From NCBI GenBank assembly GCA_964630925.1, contig CAZVZK010000005.1, forward strand, positions 1 to 64,000: DNA of 64,000 bases, read 5' to 3'. Shown here one piece after another: positions 15,852 to 23,302 of this stretch (its first letter is position 1; the number at the start of each line of letters is the position of its first letter). This DNA comes from RGDT01 sp964630925 (lineage in GTDB: Bacteria > Planctomycetota > Planctomycetia > Gemmatales > Gemmataceae). The position numbers were made by a program, and so were the translations under genes. Under the pieces are notes generated by a model, which did not search any database, had not been told where the DNA came from, and worked only from the letters and a program-made list of their open reading frames with translations.

Positions 15852-17855
15852 ATGCGACATCGAGTGCGGGCGGCGTGTGCGGTGCTGCTGGCTTTGGCGT
15901 GTGCCGGGCTGCGCGGGCAGGAGGGGAAGGCCGAGGCGTTCCCCGCCCCGCCCAAGGGGTTCGACTCCCGCCGCGAAGGCGTGGCCCGCGGGAAGATCGA
16001 GGCCGTGGAGTACGACTCCAAGACGGTCGGCGTGAAACGGAAGGCCCGTGTCTACACGCCGCCGGGGTACTCGAAGGACAAGCAGTACCCCGTCCTCTAT
16101 CTCCTCCACGGCATCGGCGGCGACGAGGGCGAGTGGCCGCGGGGCGGCGCGCCCGACGCCATCCTCGACAACCTCCTCGCCGAGAAGAAGATCGTCCCGA
16201 TGATCGTGGTCATGCCCAACGGGCGGGCCGCGAAGGACGTGAAGGCGCGCGACCCCTTCCCCAAGCAGGGGCCGGCCTTCGCCGCCTTCGAGAAGGATCT
16301 CCTCACAGACCTCATCCCGTTCATCGAGAAGACCTACCCCGTGAAGGCGGACCGCGAATCCCGCGCCCTGGCCGGCCTGTCGATGGGCGGGGGCCAATCG
16401 CTCAACTTCGGCCTGAACAACCTCGACACCTTCGCCTGGGTGGGCGGCTTCTCCTCCGCCCCGAACACCAGGCGCCCCGCCGACCTCATCAAGGACCACG
16501 CCCAGGCCGCGAAGAAGCTGAAGCTCCTGTACGTCGCCTGCGGCGACAAGGACAGCCTGTTCCGCGTCAGCGAGGGCGTCCACAAGATGCTCGACGAGAA
16601 GAAGGTGCCGCACCTCTACAACGTGATAACCGGCGGCGGCCACGACTTCCGGGTGTGGAAGCGCGACCTGTACACCTTCGCCCAGCTCCTCTTCCGCGAG
16701 CCGGCCAAGGAGGAGAAGCCTCTGGAAAAGAAGAGGGCCGAGAAGAAGGAGGCCAGGGAGGACGATTCGCGGCCGGCGTCCACGAACGTCGGCAGGGCGC
16801 CTTACCCGCGCGTCCACACGGACCTCCGCGTGACGTTCCGCCTGAAGGCGCCGGAGGCCAGGTCGGTCAAGGTGGTGGGGAACTTCGGGCTGGGCACGGG
16901 CGGGCCCTGGGAGATGAAACGCGACGAGAAGGGCGTGTGGACGGTCACGACACCGCCGGTCATCCCCGGATTCCACTACTACACCCTGTCCATCGACGGG
17001 GCGCAGGTGAACGACCCGGCCAGCGACTCCTTCTTCGGAACCGGCAGGCCGACGAGCGCCATCGAGATCCCGGCCAAGGACGCCGACTTCTACGAGGTGA
17101 AGGACGTGCCGCACGGCGAGGTGCGCTCGCGGTGGTACAAGTCCAGGGTGACGGGCGCCATGCGTCACGTCATGGTGTACACCCCGCCGGGCTACGACGC
17201 CGACACCAAGACCCGGTACCCCGCCCTGTACCTGCAGCACGGCGGCGGCGAGGACGAGACGGGATGGAGCCGCCAGGGACGCATGGGGCTCATCCTCGAC
17301 AACCTGATCGCCGCCAAGAAGGCCGTGCCGATGATCGTGGTGATGGAGAAGGGGTATGCCACACGGGCCGGCGGCGAGCCGCCCACCAAGGGCAAGGGGG
17401 ACGGCGGGGCGTTCGAGGACGTCGTCCTGAAGGACCTGATCCCGATGATCGACTCGACGTATCGCACCTCCGCACGCCGCGAGCACCGCGCCATCGCCGG
17501 GCTGTCGATGGGGGCGGGGCAGGCCATGCGCATCGGCCTCGCCCACCTGGACACGTTCTCGGCCGTCGGGGCGTTCAGCGGCGTCGGCAAGGTTGACCTG
17601 AAGACGGCCTACGGCGGCGTGTTCGCCGACCCGGCCGAGTTCGACAAGAAGGTGAGCCTCCTCTATCTGCATTCGGGCACCGTCAGCCTCGACGCCGGCA
17701 TCCACAAGAGGGCGTCCGCCCTGTACGAGTCCCTGAAGGAGGCGGGCATCAAGAACGTGGTCTTCCGCGACGCCAAGGGGCTGGCCCACGAGTGGCAGAC
17801 GTGGCGGCTCGCCCTCCACGACTTCGCCCCGCGCCTGTTCCAGCCGAAGAAGTGA
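15852..17855 (+). CDS. Secreted protein with two CE1 (feruloyl-esterase/esterase D-like) domains
   Basis: 667 residues. Signal peptide 1-20 (ends LRGQ). The first esterase domain (about 45-300) has 'YPVLYLLHGIGGDEGEW', nucleophile Ser177 in 'GLSMGGG' and His264 in 'GGGHDF'. A charged Lys/Glu linker (about 297-322) leads to an immunoglobulin-like, CBM48/E-set-type module (about 330-425: 'VTFRLKAPEARSVKVVGNF'). The second esterase domain follows (about 440-667): 'YPALYLQHGGGEDETGW', Ser552 in 'GLSMGAG' and His646 in 'LAHEW'. Both Ser/His pairs appear intact, so both domains may be active. Likely substrates are feruloylated or acetylated plant polysaccharides. It starts at an AGGAG-preceded ATG. 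Confidence 0.85.
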   Translation: MRHRVRAACAVLLALACAGLRGQEGKAEAFPAPPKGFDSRREGVARGKIEAVEYDSKTVGVKRKARVYTPPGYSKDKQYPVLYLLHGIGGDEGEWPRGGAPDAILDNLLAEKKIVPMIVVMPNGRAAKDVKARDPFPKQGPAFAAFEKDLLTDLIPFIEKTYPVKADRESRALAGLSMGGGQSLNFGLNNLDTFAWVGGFSSAPNTRRPADLIKDHAQAAKKLKLLYVACGDKDSLFRVSEGVHKMLDEKKVPHLYNVITGGGHDFRVWKRDLYTFAQLLFREPAKEEKPLEKKRAEKKEAREDDSRPASTNVGRAPYPRVHTDLRVTFRLKAPEARSVKVVGNFGLGTGGPWEMKRDEKGVWTVTTPPVIPGFHYYTLSIDGAQVNDPASDSFFGTGRPTSAIEIPAKDADFYEVKDVPHGEVRSRWYKSRVTGAMRHVMVYTPPGYDADTKTRYPALYLQHGGGEDETGWSRQGRMGLILDNLIAAKKAVPMIVVMEKGYATRAGGEPPTKGKGDGGAFEDVVLKDLIPMIDSTYRTSARREHRAIAGLSMGAGQAMRIGLAHLDTFSAVGAFSGVGKVDLKTAYGGVFADPAEFDKKVSLLYLHSGTVSLDAGIHKRASALYESLKEAGIKNVVFRDAKGLAHEWQTWRLALHDFAPRLFQPKK

Positions 17856-17865
17856 CCGGGGATGT

Positions 17866-17892
17866 GGCCCGCGGCCCGACGCCCCGCGGGCC
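17866..17892 (+). terminator. Hairpin after the double esterase gene
   Basis: GGCCCGCGG, a 9-nt loop and CCGCGGGCC, starting 11 bp after the stop codon. A strong stem without a T-run. A possible -10-like TATACT (17921-17926) for the next gene follows. Confidence 0.45.
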
Positions 17893-17965
17893 GGCCCAGG
17901 ACGGGGCGGGGCCGGTGTGGTATACTCTCCACGTCAGCCCCACCCCGCCTTCCCACCGAGGCCCC

Positions 17966-19267
17966 ATGGCCACCACCCACCCCCTCTCCCGCCGCGGCTT
18001 CCTCGGCATGGCCGGCCTCGGCGCCCTCGGCCTCGCCGACGTGTTGCGCCTCCGGGCCGCCTCGCCCGCCAAAACGAAGCCCCGCGCCGTCATCATGGTC
18101 TGCCTCGCCGGCGGCCCGTCGCACCTCGACACCTACGACATGAAGCCCGCCGCGCCCGAGGGGTACCGCGGCGAGTTCAAGCCCATCAGGTCGAACGTCC
18201 CCGGCTTCGACCTCTGCGAGCACTTCCCGCTCCAGGCGAAGATCGCCAACAAGCTCTCCCTCGTCCGCTCTCTGCAATTCGTCGAGCCGATGCAGCACGA
18301 GTTGGAGGAGGTCTACACCGGCTTCCCGCGTGCCGCCAAGCGGCCCTCATTCGCCGCCGTCGTCAGCCTCTTCAAAGGCGCCGGCGCCAAGGTGCCGACG
18401 AACGTCAGCCTGGAGTACGGCAACACGACGCGGAGCTACGAGGAGCCGTACTACGTCGGCGAGGCCCACCGCCCCTTGCAGGTCTCCGGCACCTCCGCCG
18501 TCCGCAACCTCGCGCTCCACCGCTCCGTGTCCCCGGCCCGCCTCGATGACCGCCGCACGCTGATGAAGGCGTTCGACACCTTCCGCCGCGAGACCGAGGG
18601 CCGCGACCTCGACCCGCACGCGGCCAGGGCGCTCGAGATCATCACGTCGGCGAAGGCGCGCGACGCCTTCGACCTGAGCCGCGAGCCGGCCCGCGTCCGC
18701 GACATGTACGGCTCGAAGGGCGACAAGTACATCTACGTCGGCAAGACGGCGGATTCGCCCTGGGAGTGGGAGAAGTTCCTCCTCGCCCGCCGCCTTGTCG
18801 AGGCCGGCGTCCCGGCGGTCACCCTCCGCGCCGGCTCGTGGGACCATCACGGCAACGTCCTGCAAGGCGGCACCATCTGGAACAGCCTGCGGACCGCCCT
18901 GCCGCTGCTCGACCGCTCCATCCACGCCCTCGTCACCGACCTCCACCAGCGGGGCCTCGACAAGGAGGTCCTGGTGCTGGTCTGGGGCGAGTTCGGGCGG
19001 ACGCCCAAGATCTCGCAGGCGGGCCGCGACCACTGGCCGGACGCCAGCTTCGCCCTGCTGGCCGGCGCCGTGCGTGGCGGCCAGGTGATCGGCGAGACCG
19101 ACAGCAAGGGCGAGCGCCCGCGCAAGCGGCCCCTTGGGCCGCAGAACATCCTGGCGACGGTGTACAACGCCCTGGGCATCGACCCGGCGCACAAGCTGAT
19201 GGACTCGGGCAGCCGCCCCATCCCGCTGCTCGACGACGTGGCCCCGATCCCCGAGCTGCTGCTGTAA
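17966..19267 (+). CDS. DUF1501 family protein, Tat-exported
   Basis: 433 residues. The N-terminus has a twin-arginine signal ('SRRGFLGMAGLGALGLADVL'), which fixes the ATG at 17966. The body is a DUF1501 (sulfatase/alkaline-phosphatase-like superfamily) protein: 'AVIMVCLAGGPSHLDTYDMK', 'WDHHGNVLQGG', 'VLVLVWGEFGRTPKI', 'GRDHWPDASFALLAGA'. It ends with the typical 'AHKLMDSGSRPIPLL'. In planctomycetes these proteins usually sit next to a DUF1549/DUF1553 cytochrome-type partner, which is absent here. The neighbours are HEAT/CXXCH proteins on the other strand. Its biochemical role is not known. Confidence 0.9.
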   Translation: MATTHPLSRRGFLGMAGLGALGLADVLRLRAASPAKTKPRAVIMVCLAGGPSHLDTYDMKPAAPEGYRGEFKPIRSNVPGFDLCEHFPLQAKIANKLSLVRSLQFVEPMQHELEEVYTGFPRAAKRPSFAAVVSLFKGAGAKVPTNVSLEYGNTTRSYEEPYYVGEAHRPLQVSGTSAVRNLALHRSVSPARLDDRRTLMKAFDTFRRETEGRDLDPHAARALEIITSAKARDAFDLSREPARVRDMYGSKGDKYIYVGKTADSPWEWEKFLLARRLVEAGVPAVTLRAGSWDHHGNVLQGGTIWNSLRTALPLLDRSIHALVTDLHQRGLDKEVLVLVWGEFGRTPKISQAGRDHWPDASFALLAGAVRGGQVIGETDSKGERPRKRPLGPQNILATVYNALGIDPAHKLMDSGSRPIPLLDDVAPIPELLL

Positions 19268-19278
19268 CGGCTCGAACG

Positions 19279-19305
19279 CGTGGGGGCGAGGCACCTCGCC
19301 CCCCA
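19279..19305. terminator. Strong hairpin between convergent genes
   Basis: GTGGGGGCGAGG, a 2-nt gap and CCTCGCCCCCCAC form a stem of about 12 bp with one bulge, in the 45-bp gap between two convergent genes. It probably stops transcription from both sides. Confidence 0.55.
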
Positions 19306-19312
19306 CTTCGGC

Positions 19313-20854
19313 TCATCGCGCCTCCGCCAGCTTCAGGAACTTCCGCCACGGCTCGGCCTTCGCCTCGAAGTCCCGCCTCGTCAACTCACGCAGCGCCGTG
19401 ACCGCCGCCTTCTGGTAAGGCGATAGCAACCCCGGCTCACGCTTCTCCAGGCGCGTCCGCAGCTCGTCCGCCTCGGCCGCCGTCAGCTCACGCTTCCGTA
19501 CGAGGAAGTCGAACCGCTGCGACGCCGGCCACGGGGCCGCGTCGTCCACGTCCTGCATGACGCTGAAGTCTTGACGCAGATACGTCACGTCGATCCGCAC
19601 GAGGAGGTTGTTGCCGGATCGCCCGTAGCCACTGGCCGGGTTCGACAGCGCGTCCGACGGGAACGGCACCTCGGCGGACAGCGGCTCGAACGGGCCGCGG
19701 TCCGGGTCCACCGGCGGGTGGCACAGCACGCAGCCGCGGTGGTGGTTGACACGCACCAGCTCGCGTGCGAAGGGCGCGGCCTTCTCGCCCTCGCCCGCCT
19801 GCGGCCCACGCGGGTCCGGCGCCTCGAGCATGTCCACCAGGCGCGGCAGCAGCGACTTCAGCTCCAGCTTCACGATGGCCTCGGCGGCGTTCTTCGCCAC
19901 CCCCGGCCAGGGGTAGCCCAGGGCCTCGGCCAGGACCGGCTCGATGTCGCGCTCGCGGCGCACCGACAACGCCTGGATGGCGTCGGCGCGCGTCTCGGCG
20001 TGGGACGAGAAGACGGCGAGGCGGGCCAGCTCGCGGGTGGCGTCGGCGCGCGGCGTGGCGGCCAGGTACTTCACCGACGCCCGGCTGAACGCCTCCGTGC
20101 GCGGCCCCATCACCTGTAACACGGCGTCCATCTGCGCACGCCCCGTGATCTCGACCTTGTCACGGCCCAGGTCGGCGATGTTGCGCTCGGCCTCCGAACG
20201 CCAGGTGGCGTAGGCCGCCGCGATCTCCTCGGGCCGGGTCATGGCGTGGACCTTGGCGACGGCCTCCTTGAACGCCAGGACGCGGTGGCCCCTGGTGCGG
20301 CACGCCCCGCCGAGGACGAACGGCAGGCCGGCGAGGTCGGCCCGGTGCTTGATGAGCGCCTTGACGTAGCCGTCCTCCTCGCGGGCGTTGAGGTGCAGGG
20401 CCACGCCGAGGGCCCGTGTCAGGTGGCTGCGCCATCCCTCGCGGTCCGGCTTACCCTCAGGCGGCCCCTCCAGCGCCAGCTCGGGCACGCGCGACAGGTC
20501 GTCGCCGGTGTAGACGGCGGCCCTCTTCGCCGCCGGCGCGGCGGGGACGAGGTCCTTCGCCGGCGTGCGCGCGTCGAACGGCGGGAGCCGCGCCGGCGGG
20601 GAGTCCTTCATCTTGTCGAAGGAGTCCTTCTTGTCGAACTCCTTCTTGTCGAAGAAGTCCTTGTCCTTGGAGTCCTTCACGTCCTTCTGGGCGAAGATCT
20701 TGATCGGGCGGGCGGGCGGCTCGCCGGCCTCGCGTGGCTCCTCGGGGCCGGGGCGCGGCCCCGGCGTGGTGCGGGAGAAGGCGGCGGCGATGCCCACCAG
20801 CAGCACGGCCAGGGCGATCAGCACGGCGCGGCGGGGCCTGAGGGTGTCGGCCAC
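19313..20854 (-). CDS. HEAT-repeat protein with CXXCH haem motif
   Basis: 513 residues, GTG start with GGAGG 8 nt upstream. A transmembrane or signal anchor (residues 9-26) is followed by a low-complexity Lys/Asp/Phe stretch ('KDSKDKDFFDKKEFDKKDSF', about 60-82). An alpha-helical region comes next, then HEAT-like repeats ('ARLAVFSSHAETRADAIQAL', 'YPWPGVAKNAAEAIVKLE') at about 275-335. The haem-type motif Cys375-xx-Cys378-His379 sits in 'NHHRGCVLCHPP', so covalent haem c is possible. The conserved C-terminal block 'VRIDVTYLRQDFSVMQDVDD' ends the protein. It is a paralogue of the upstream gene (82-bp gap, same strand). The function is unknown; a periplasmic redox or scaffold role is inferred. 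Confidence 0.75.
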   Translation of the reverse strand: MADTLRPRRAVLIALAVLLVGIAAAFSRTTPGPRPGPEEPREAGEPPARPIKIFAQKDVKDSKDKDFFDKKEFDKKDSFDKMKDSPPARLPPFDARTPAKDLVPAAPAAKRAAVYTGDDLSRVPELALEGPPEGKPDREGWRSHLTRALGVALHLNAREEDGYVKALIKHRADLAGLPFVLGGACRTRGHRVLAFKEAVAKVHAMTRPEEIAAAYATWRSEAERNIADLGRDKVEITGRAQMDAVLQVMGPRTEAFSRASVKYLAATPRADATRELARLAVFSSHAETRADAIQALSVRRERDIEPVLAEALGYPWPGVAKNAAEAIVKLELKSLLPRLVDMLEAPDPRGPQAGEGEKAAPFARELVRVNHHRGCVLCHPPVDPDRGPFEPLSAEVPFPSDALSNPASGYGRSGNNLLVRIDVTYLRQDFSVMQDVDDAAPWPASQRFDFLVRKRELTAAEADELRTRLEKREPGLLSPYQKAAVTALRELTRRDFEAKAEPWRKFLKLAEAR

Positions 20855-20936
20855 GGCTGGACCTCCTTCGGCGGGGCGACGGGGAGACGGTCACCCTATC
20901 CGACGAGCCAGCCATGTCCGTGGTTCTGAGCGGGCG

Positions 20937-22544
20937 TCAGGACTTCAACTTCAGGTGCTTGCGCCACACCTCAGCCTTCGCCTCCAGGTCGCGCCCCGTT
21001 AGCTCACGCAGCGCCCCCACGGCCGCCTTCTGGTACGGCGTCAGCACGCCCTCCTCGCGGGGCGTCAGACGCTTGCGCAGCTCGGCGGCCTCGTCCTTCG
21101 TCAGCTCGCGCTTCCACACGACGAAGTCGAAACGCTGCGCCGACGGCCACGAGCCGTGATCCTTGACCTCCTGCATGACGGAGAAGTCCTGGCGCAGATA
21201 CGTCACGTCGAGGCGGACCAGCAGCGGCGACTGGGTGCTTCCGTAGCCGCTCTGCGGTGGCGACAGCGTTTCGCTCGGCAGCGGCATCTCGGCCAGAAAG
21301 GTCTCGTCGCTCATCCTATCGCGCTGTCCGGGGGAGTGGCACAGCAGGCAGTTGTGGTGGTGGTTGATGCGCACCAGCTCGCGGGCCGTGACGGCCTTCT
21401 TCTCGCCCTCGCCCTCCTCGCGCGGGGCGCGCGGGGCGCGCGGGTCCGGCGATTCCAGCATCGCCACCAGGTGCGGCATCAGCTCCTTGCTCCGCAGCTT
21501 CACGATGGCGTCGGCGGCGTTGCGGGCCACCTGCGGCCAGGGGTAGTTCAGCGCCTCCGCGAGGACGGGGGCGTAGTCGGCCTCGCGGCGGACGGACAGC
21601 GCCTCAAGTGCCTCCTCGCGGGCCGGCTTGTACGGCGAGAACACCGCCACGCGGGCCAGCTCGCGTGTGGCCTCCACGCGCGGCGCGCTCGTCAGATACC
21701 GCACCGGGGCGAGCTGGTCCTTGCCTTCGAACGCCCCGCCGATCTGCCGCACGGCGGCGATGTGCGCCTGGAGGTACTGCTCGGCCTTCTCGGGCTCCTT
21801 GCCGTGCGAATGGCGTGCGCCCATGCGGGCGTGAATGAAGCTGCCGGCGACCTGATCCGGCGAGAGCGGCTTCACCAGGGCGGCCTGCTCCTTGAACGCC
21901 CGGGCCTTGAAGCCCGAGGTGCGGCAGGCGCCGCCCAGCACCAGCGGCAGGCCCTTCAGGTCGTGCCGGCCCTTGAGCATCGCCTTGAGGCAGCCGTCCT
22001 CCTCCTTGGCGTTGAGGTGCAACGCCGACGCCACGTGGTGGCCGATTCGCCGCTCCCACTGCTCGGCGGTCAGGGCCTTCTCGGGCGGGGCGGCGTAGCG
22101 CACCTCGGGCACGAGGCTCAGGTCCTCGCCGGTGTAGACGGCGGTGAGGGCCGGCGAGTGCGGGAGGAGGTCCTTCAGCGTGGCCTTGGCGTCGATCACG
22201 GGCAGCGGCTGACGGACCATCATCGGGCCGCCTCCGGGCATGGGCATGCCAACCCCCATGCCGGGGAAGCCGGAGCCGACACCCCCGATGATCGAGCTGC
22301 CAGGCCTGGCCGGGCCGCCCCCCATGAAACCGGGGCCGCCCACCCCGACGCCCGGCCTCGTGCCGCCTCCGATGATCCCCATCGGGGGCGGGCCGCCGAG
22401 CGCGCCCATCGGGAGGCCGCCGGCCGCCGGAGGGGAGCCGGCGGGCGGCGTCCCGCCGACGGGCGGGGCGGGCTGGGCGAGGGAGTGGGCCGCCGTGAGG
22501 GCGGCGAGCGCCAGGGCGAGGAGGATGCGCGACGCGGAGGACAT
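20937..22544 (-). CDS. HEAT-repeat protein with CXXCH haem motif, Gly/Pro-rich N-terminus
   Basis: 535 residues with a signal peptide (ends SLAQ, residue 24), then about 85 residues of Gly/Pro/Met-rich low complexity ('GGPPPMGIIGGGTRPGVGVG'). The rest matches the downstream paralogue along its length: 'AVYTGEDLSLVPEVRYA', 'LPLVLGGACRTSGFKARAFK', HEAT-like 'ARVAVFSPYKPAREEALEAL', a CXXCH motif at Cys399/Cys402/His403 ('HHHNCLLCHSP'), and 'VRLDVTYLRQDFSVMQEVKD'. An AAGGAG precedes the ATG. With the next gene and a decayed third copy upstream, it forms a same-strand tandem family. It is probably periplasmic and haem-carrying. Confidence 0.75.
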   Translation of the reverse strand: MSSASRILLALALAALTAAHSLAQPAPPVGGTPPAGSPPAAGGLPMGALGGPPPMGIIGGGTRPGVGVGGPGFMGGGPARPGSSIIGGVGSGFPGMGVGMPMPGGGPMMVRQPLPVIDAKATLKDLLPHSPALTAVYTGEDLSLVPEVRYAAPPEKALTAEQWERRIGHHVASALHLNAKEEDGCLKAMLKGRHDLKGLPLVLGGACRTSGFKARAFKEQAALVKPLSPDQVAGSFIHARMGARHSHGKEPEKAEQYLQAHIAAVRQIGGAFEGKDQLAPVRYLTSAPRVEATRELARVAVFSPYKPAREEALEALSVRREADYAPVLAEALNYPWPQVARNAADAIVKLRSKELMPHLVAMLESPDPRAPRAPREEGEGEKKAVTARELVRINHHHNCLLCHSPGQRDRMSDETFLAEMPLPSETLSPPQSGYGSTQSPLLVRLDVTYLRQDFSVMQEVKDHGSWPSAQRFDFVVWKRELTKDEAAELRKRLTPREEGVLTPYQKAAVGALRELTGRDLEAKAEVWRKHLKLKS

Positions 22545-22604
22545 GGGAGGTCTCCTTGGTGACAGCGCGGCCGATGTGGAGCGGCGGGCATTTCCTGTGC
22601 CCGC

Positions 22605-22900
22605 TCATGCCTTCTTCTTGAGGAATTGACGCCACGCCTCGGGGCTCGGCTCGAAGTGGAATGACTGCCCCGTGTGCCGGCGCAGCGCATCGGCCGCCGC
22701 GGCCTGATACGGCGTCATGTCGCCGCGCCCCGGCTTCAACCTCTTCAACAGGTCGGCGGCCGCGTCGTTGGTGAGTTTCCGGCGACGGACGACGAACATC
22801 GAAGCGCTGCATCTCCGGCCAGGGGCGGCATCCTTGACCTCCTGCATGACGCTGCAGTCCTGGCGCCCCGACGGGGTCGGGTGACGTGGCCCGTCGAGAC
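22605..22900 (-). pseudogene. C-terminal remnant of a third HEAT/CXXCH paralogue
   Basis: The minus strand encodes 'RQDCSVMQEVKDAA', matching 'RQDFSVMQEVKD' of the two intact paralogues. Then, in another frame, it reads 'PWPEMQRFDV' (compare 'SWPSAQRFDFVV'), and then 'RRRKLTNDAAADLLKRLKPG' and 'TPYQAAAADALRRHTG' back in the first frame to the normal C-terminus. At least one pair of frameshifts is present and everything upstream of the 'RQD' block is gone. It lies 60 bp upstream of the second paralogue and next to a palindromic repeat element that may have helped break it. Confidence 0.7.
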
Positions 22901-22982
22901 GTGACGCGCGCCATCCTAGACGATGCGCCCGGCCGCACGCAAGGAGGTGCCCGAGGAATCGTCACCGATCACCCGACAGGTG

Positions 22983-23269
22983 GAGTTAGACAAAATCAGA
23001 CAGCGTGGCCGTCCGCGGCGCGGGTGTCGGAGGTCTGACCACTTGCCCTGCAATGCAAATTCCGCCGAGGATTTGCGTTGCAGGGGGGTGCCTGGGAGAC
23101 TGCTGAAAAACTCGGTTTCGTCGACGTAAGTCCGTAAAAGTCGTCCTCGCGGGACACGAACTTTACGGACTTACGTCGAGTCGAGGGGGTTTTTCAGCAG
23201 TCTCCCTGGGGGGGGTGCAATGCAATGCAATCCACCCCACCCCAGCCATCCACCTGTCTGATTCCGTCT
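22983..23269. repeat. Outer palindromic repeat element, copy 1
   Basis: This is the 400-bp gap before the PAS kinase gene and it holds no gene. It is a larger repeat whose ends carry AATCAGACAG (left) and CTGTCTGATT (right). The left arm has a stem-loop built from TGCAATGCAAAT and ATTTGCGTTGCA (about 23049-23082). The right arm has tandem TGCAA units (23217-23230). A second copy lies inverted at about 29248-29541, and a short related copy at 56136-56193 lacks the inner element. Outer boundaries are approximate. Confidence 0.7.
23096..23204. mobile_element. Inner 109-bp palindromic element (MITE-like), copy 1
   Basis: Terminal inverted repeats GAGACTGCTGAAAAAC / GTTTTTCAGCAGTCTC enclose a second inverted pair, CGACGTAAGTCCGTAAA / TTTACGGACTTACGTCG, around a short centre. 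It is flanked on both sides by CCTGG (23091-23095 and 23205-23209), which looks like a 5-bp target duplication. It carries no coding sequence. It is identical base for base to 29315-29423. It resembles a non-autonomous element mobilised by an IS elsewhere in the genome; I cannot name the family. Confidence 0.8.
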
Positions 23270-23302
23270 CATTCACACCACCAGCTGAACGGGTGCGAAG
23301 CC

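Noticed and set aside
15831..17819. 660-codon antisense frame over the double esterase
   Set aside because: The sense strand has two complete catalytic sites. The antisense is Val/Leu/Gly/Arg filler typical of GC-rich shadow frames.
23096..23204. Core palindrome as an intrinsic terminator or a small RNA
   Set aside because: It is repeated identically elsewhere, has terminal inverted repeats and flanking CCTGG duplications, so a mobile element fits better.
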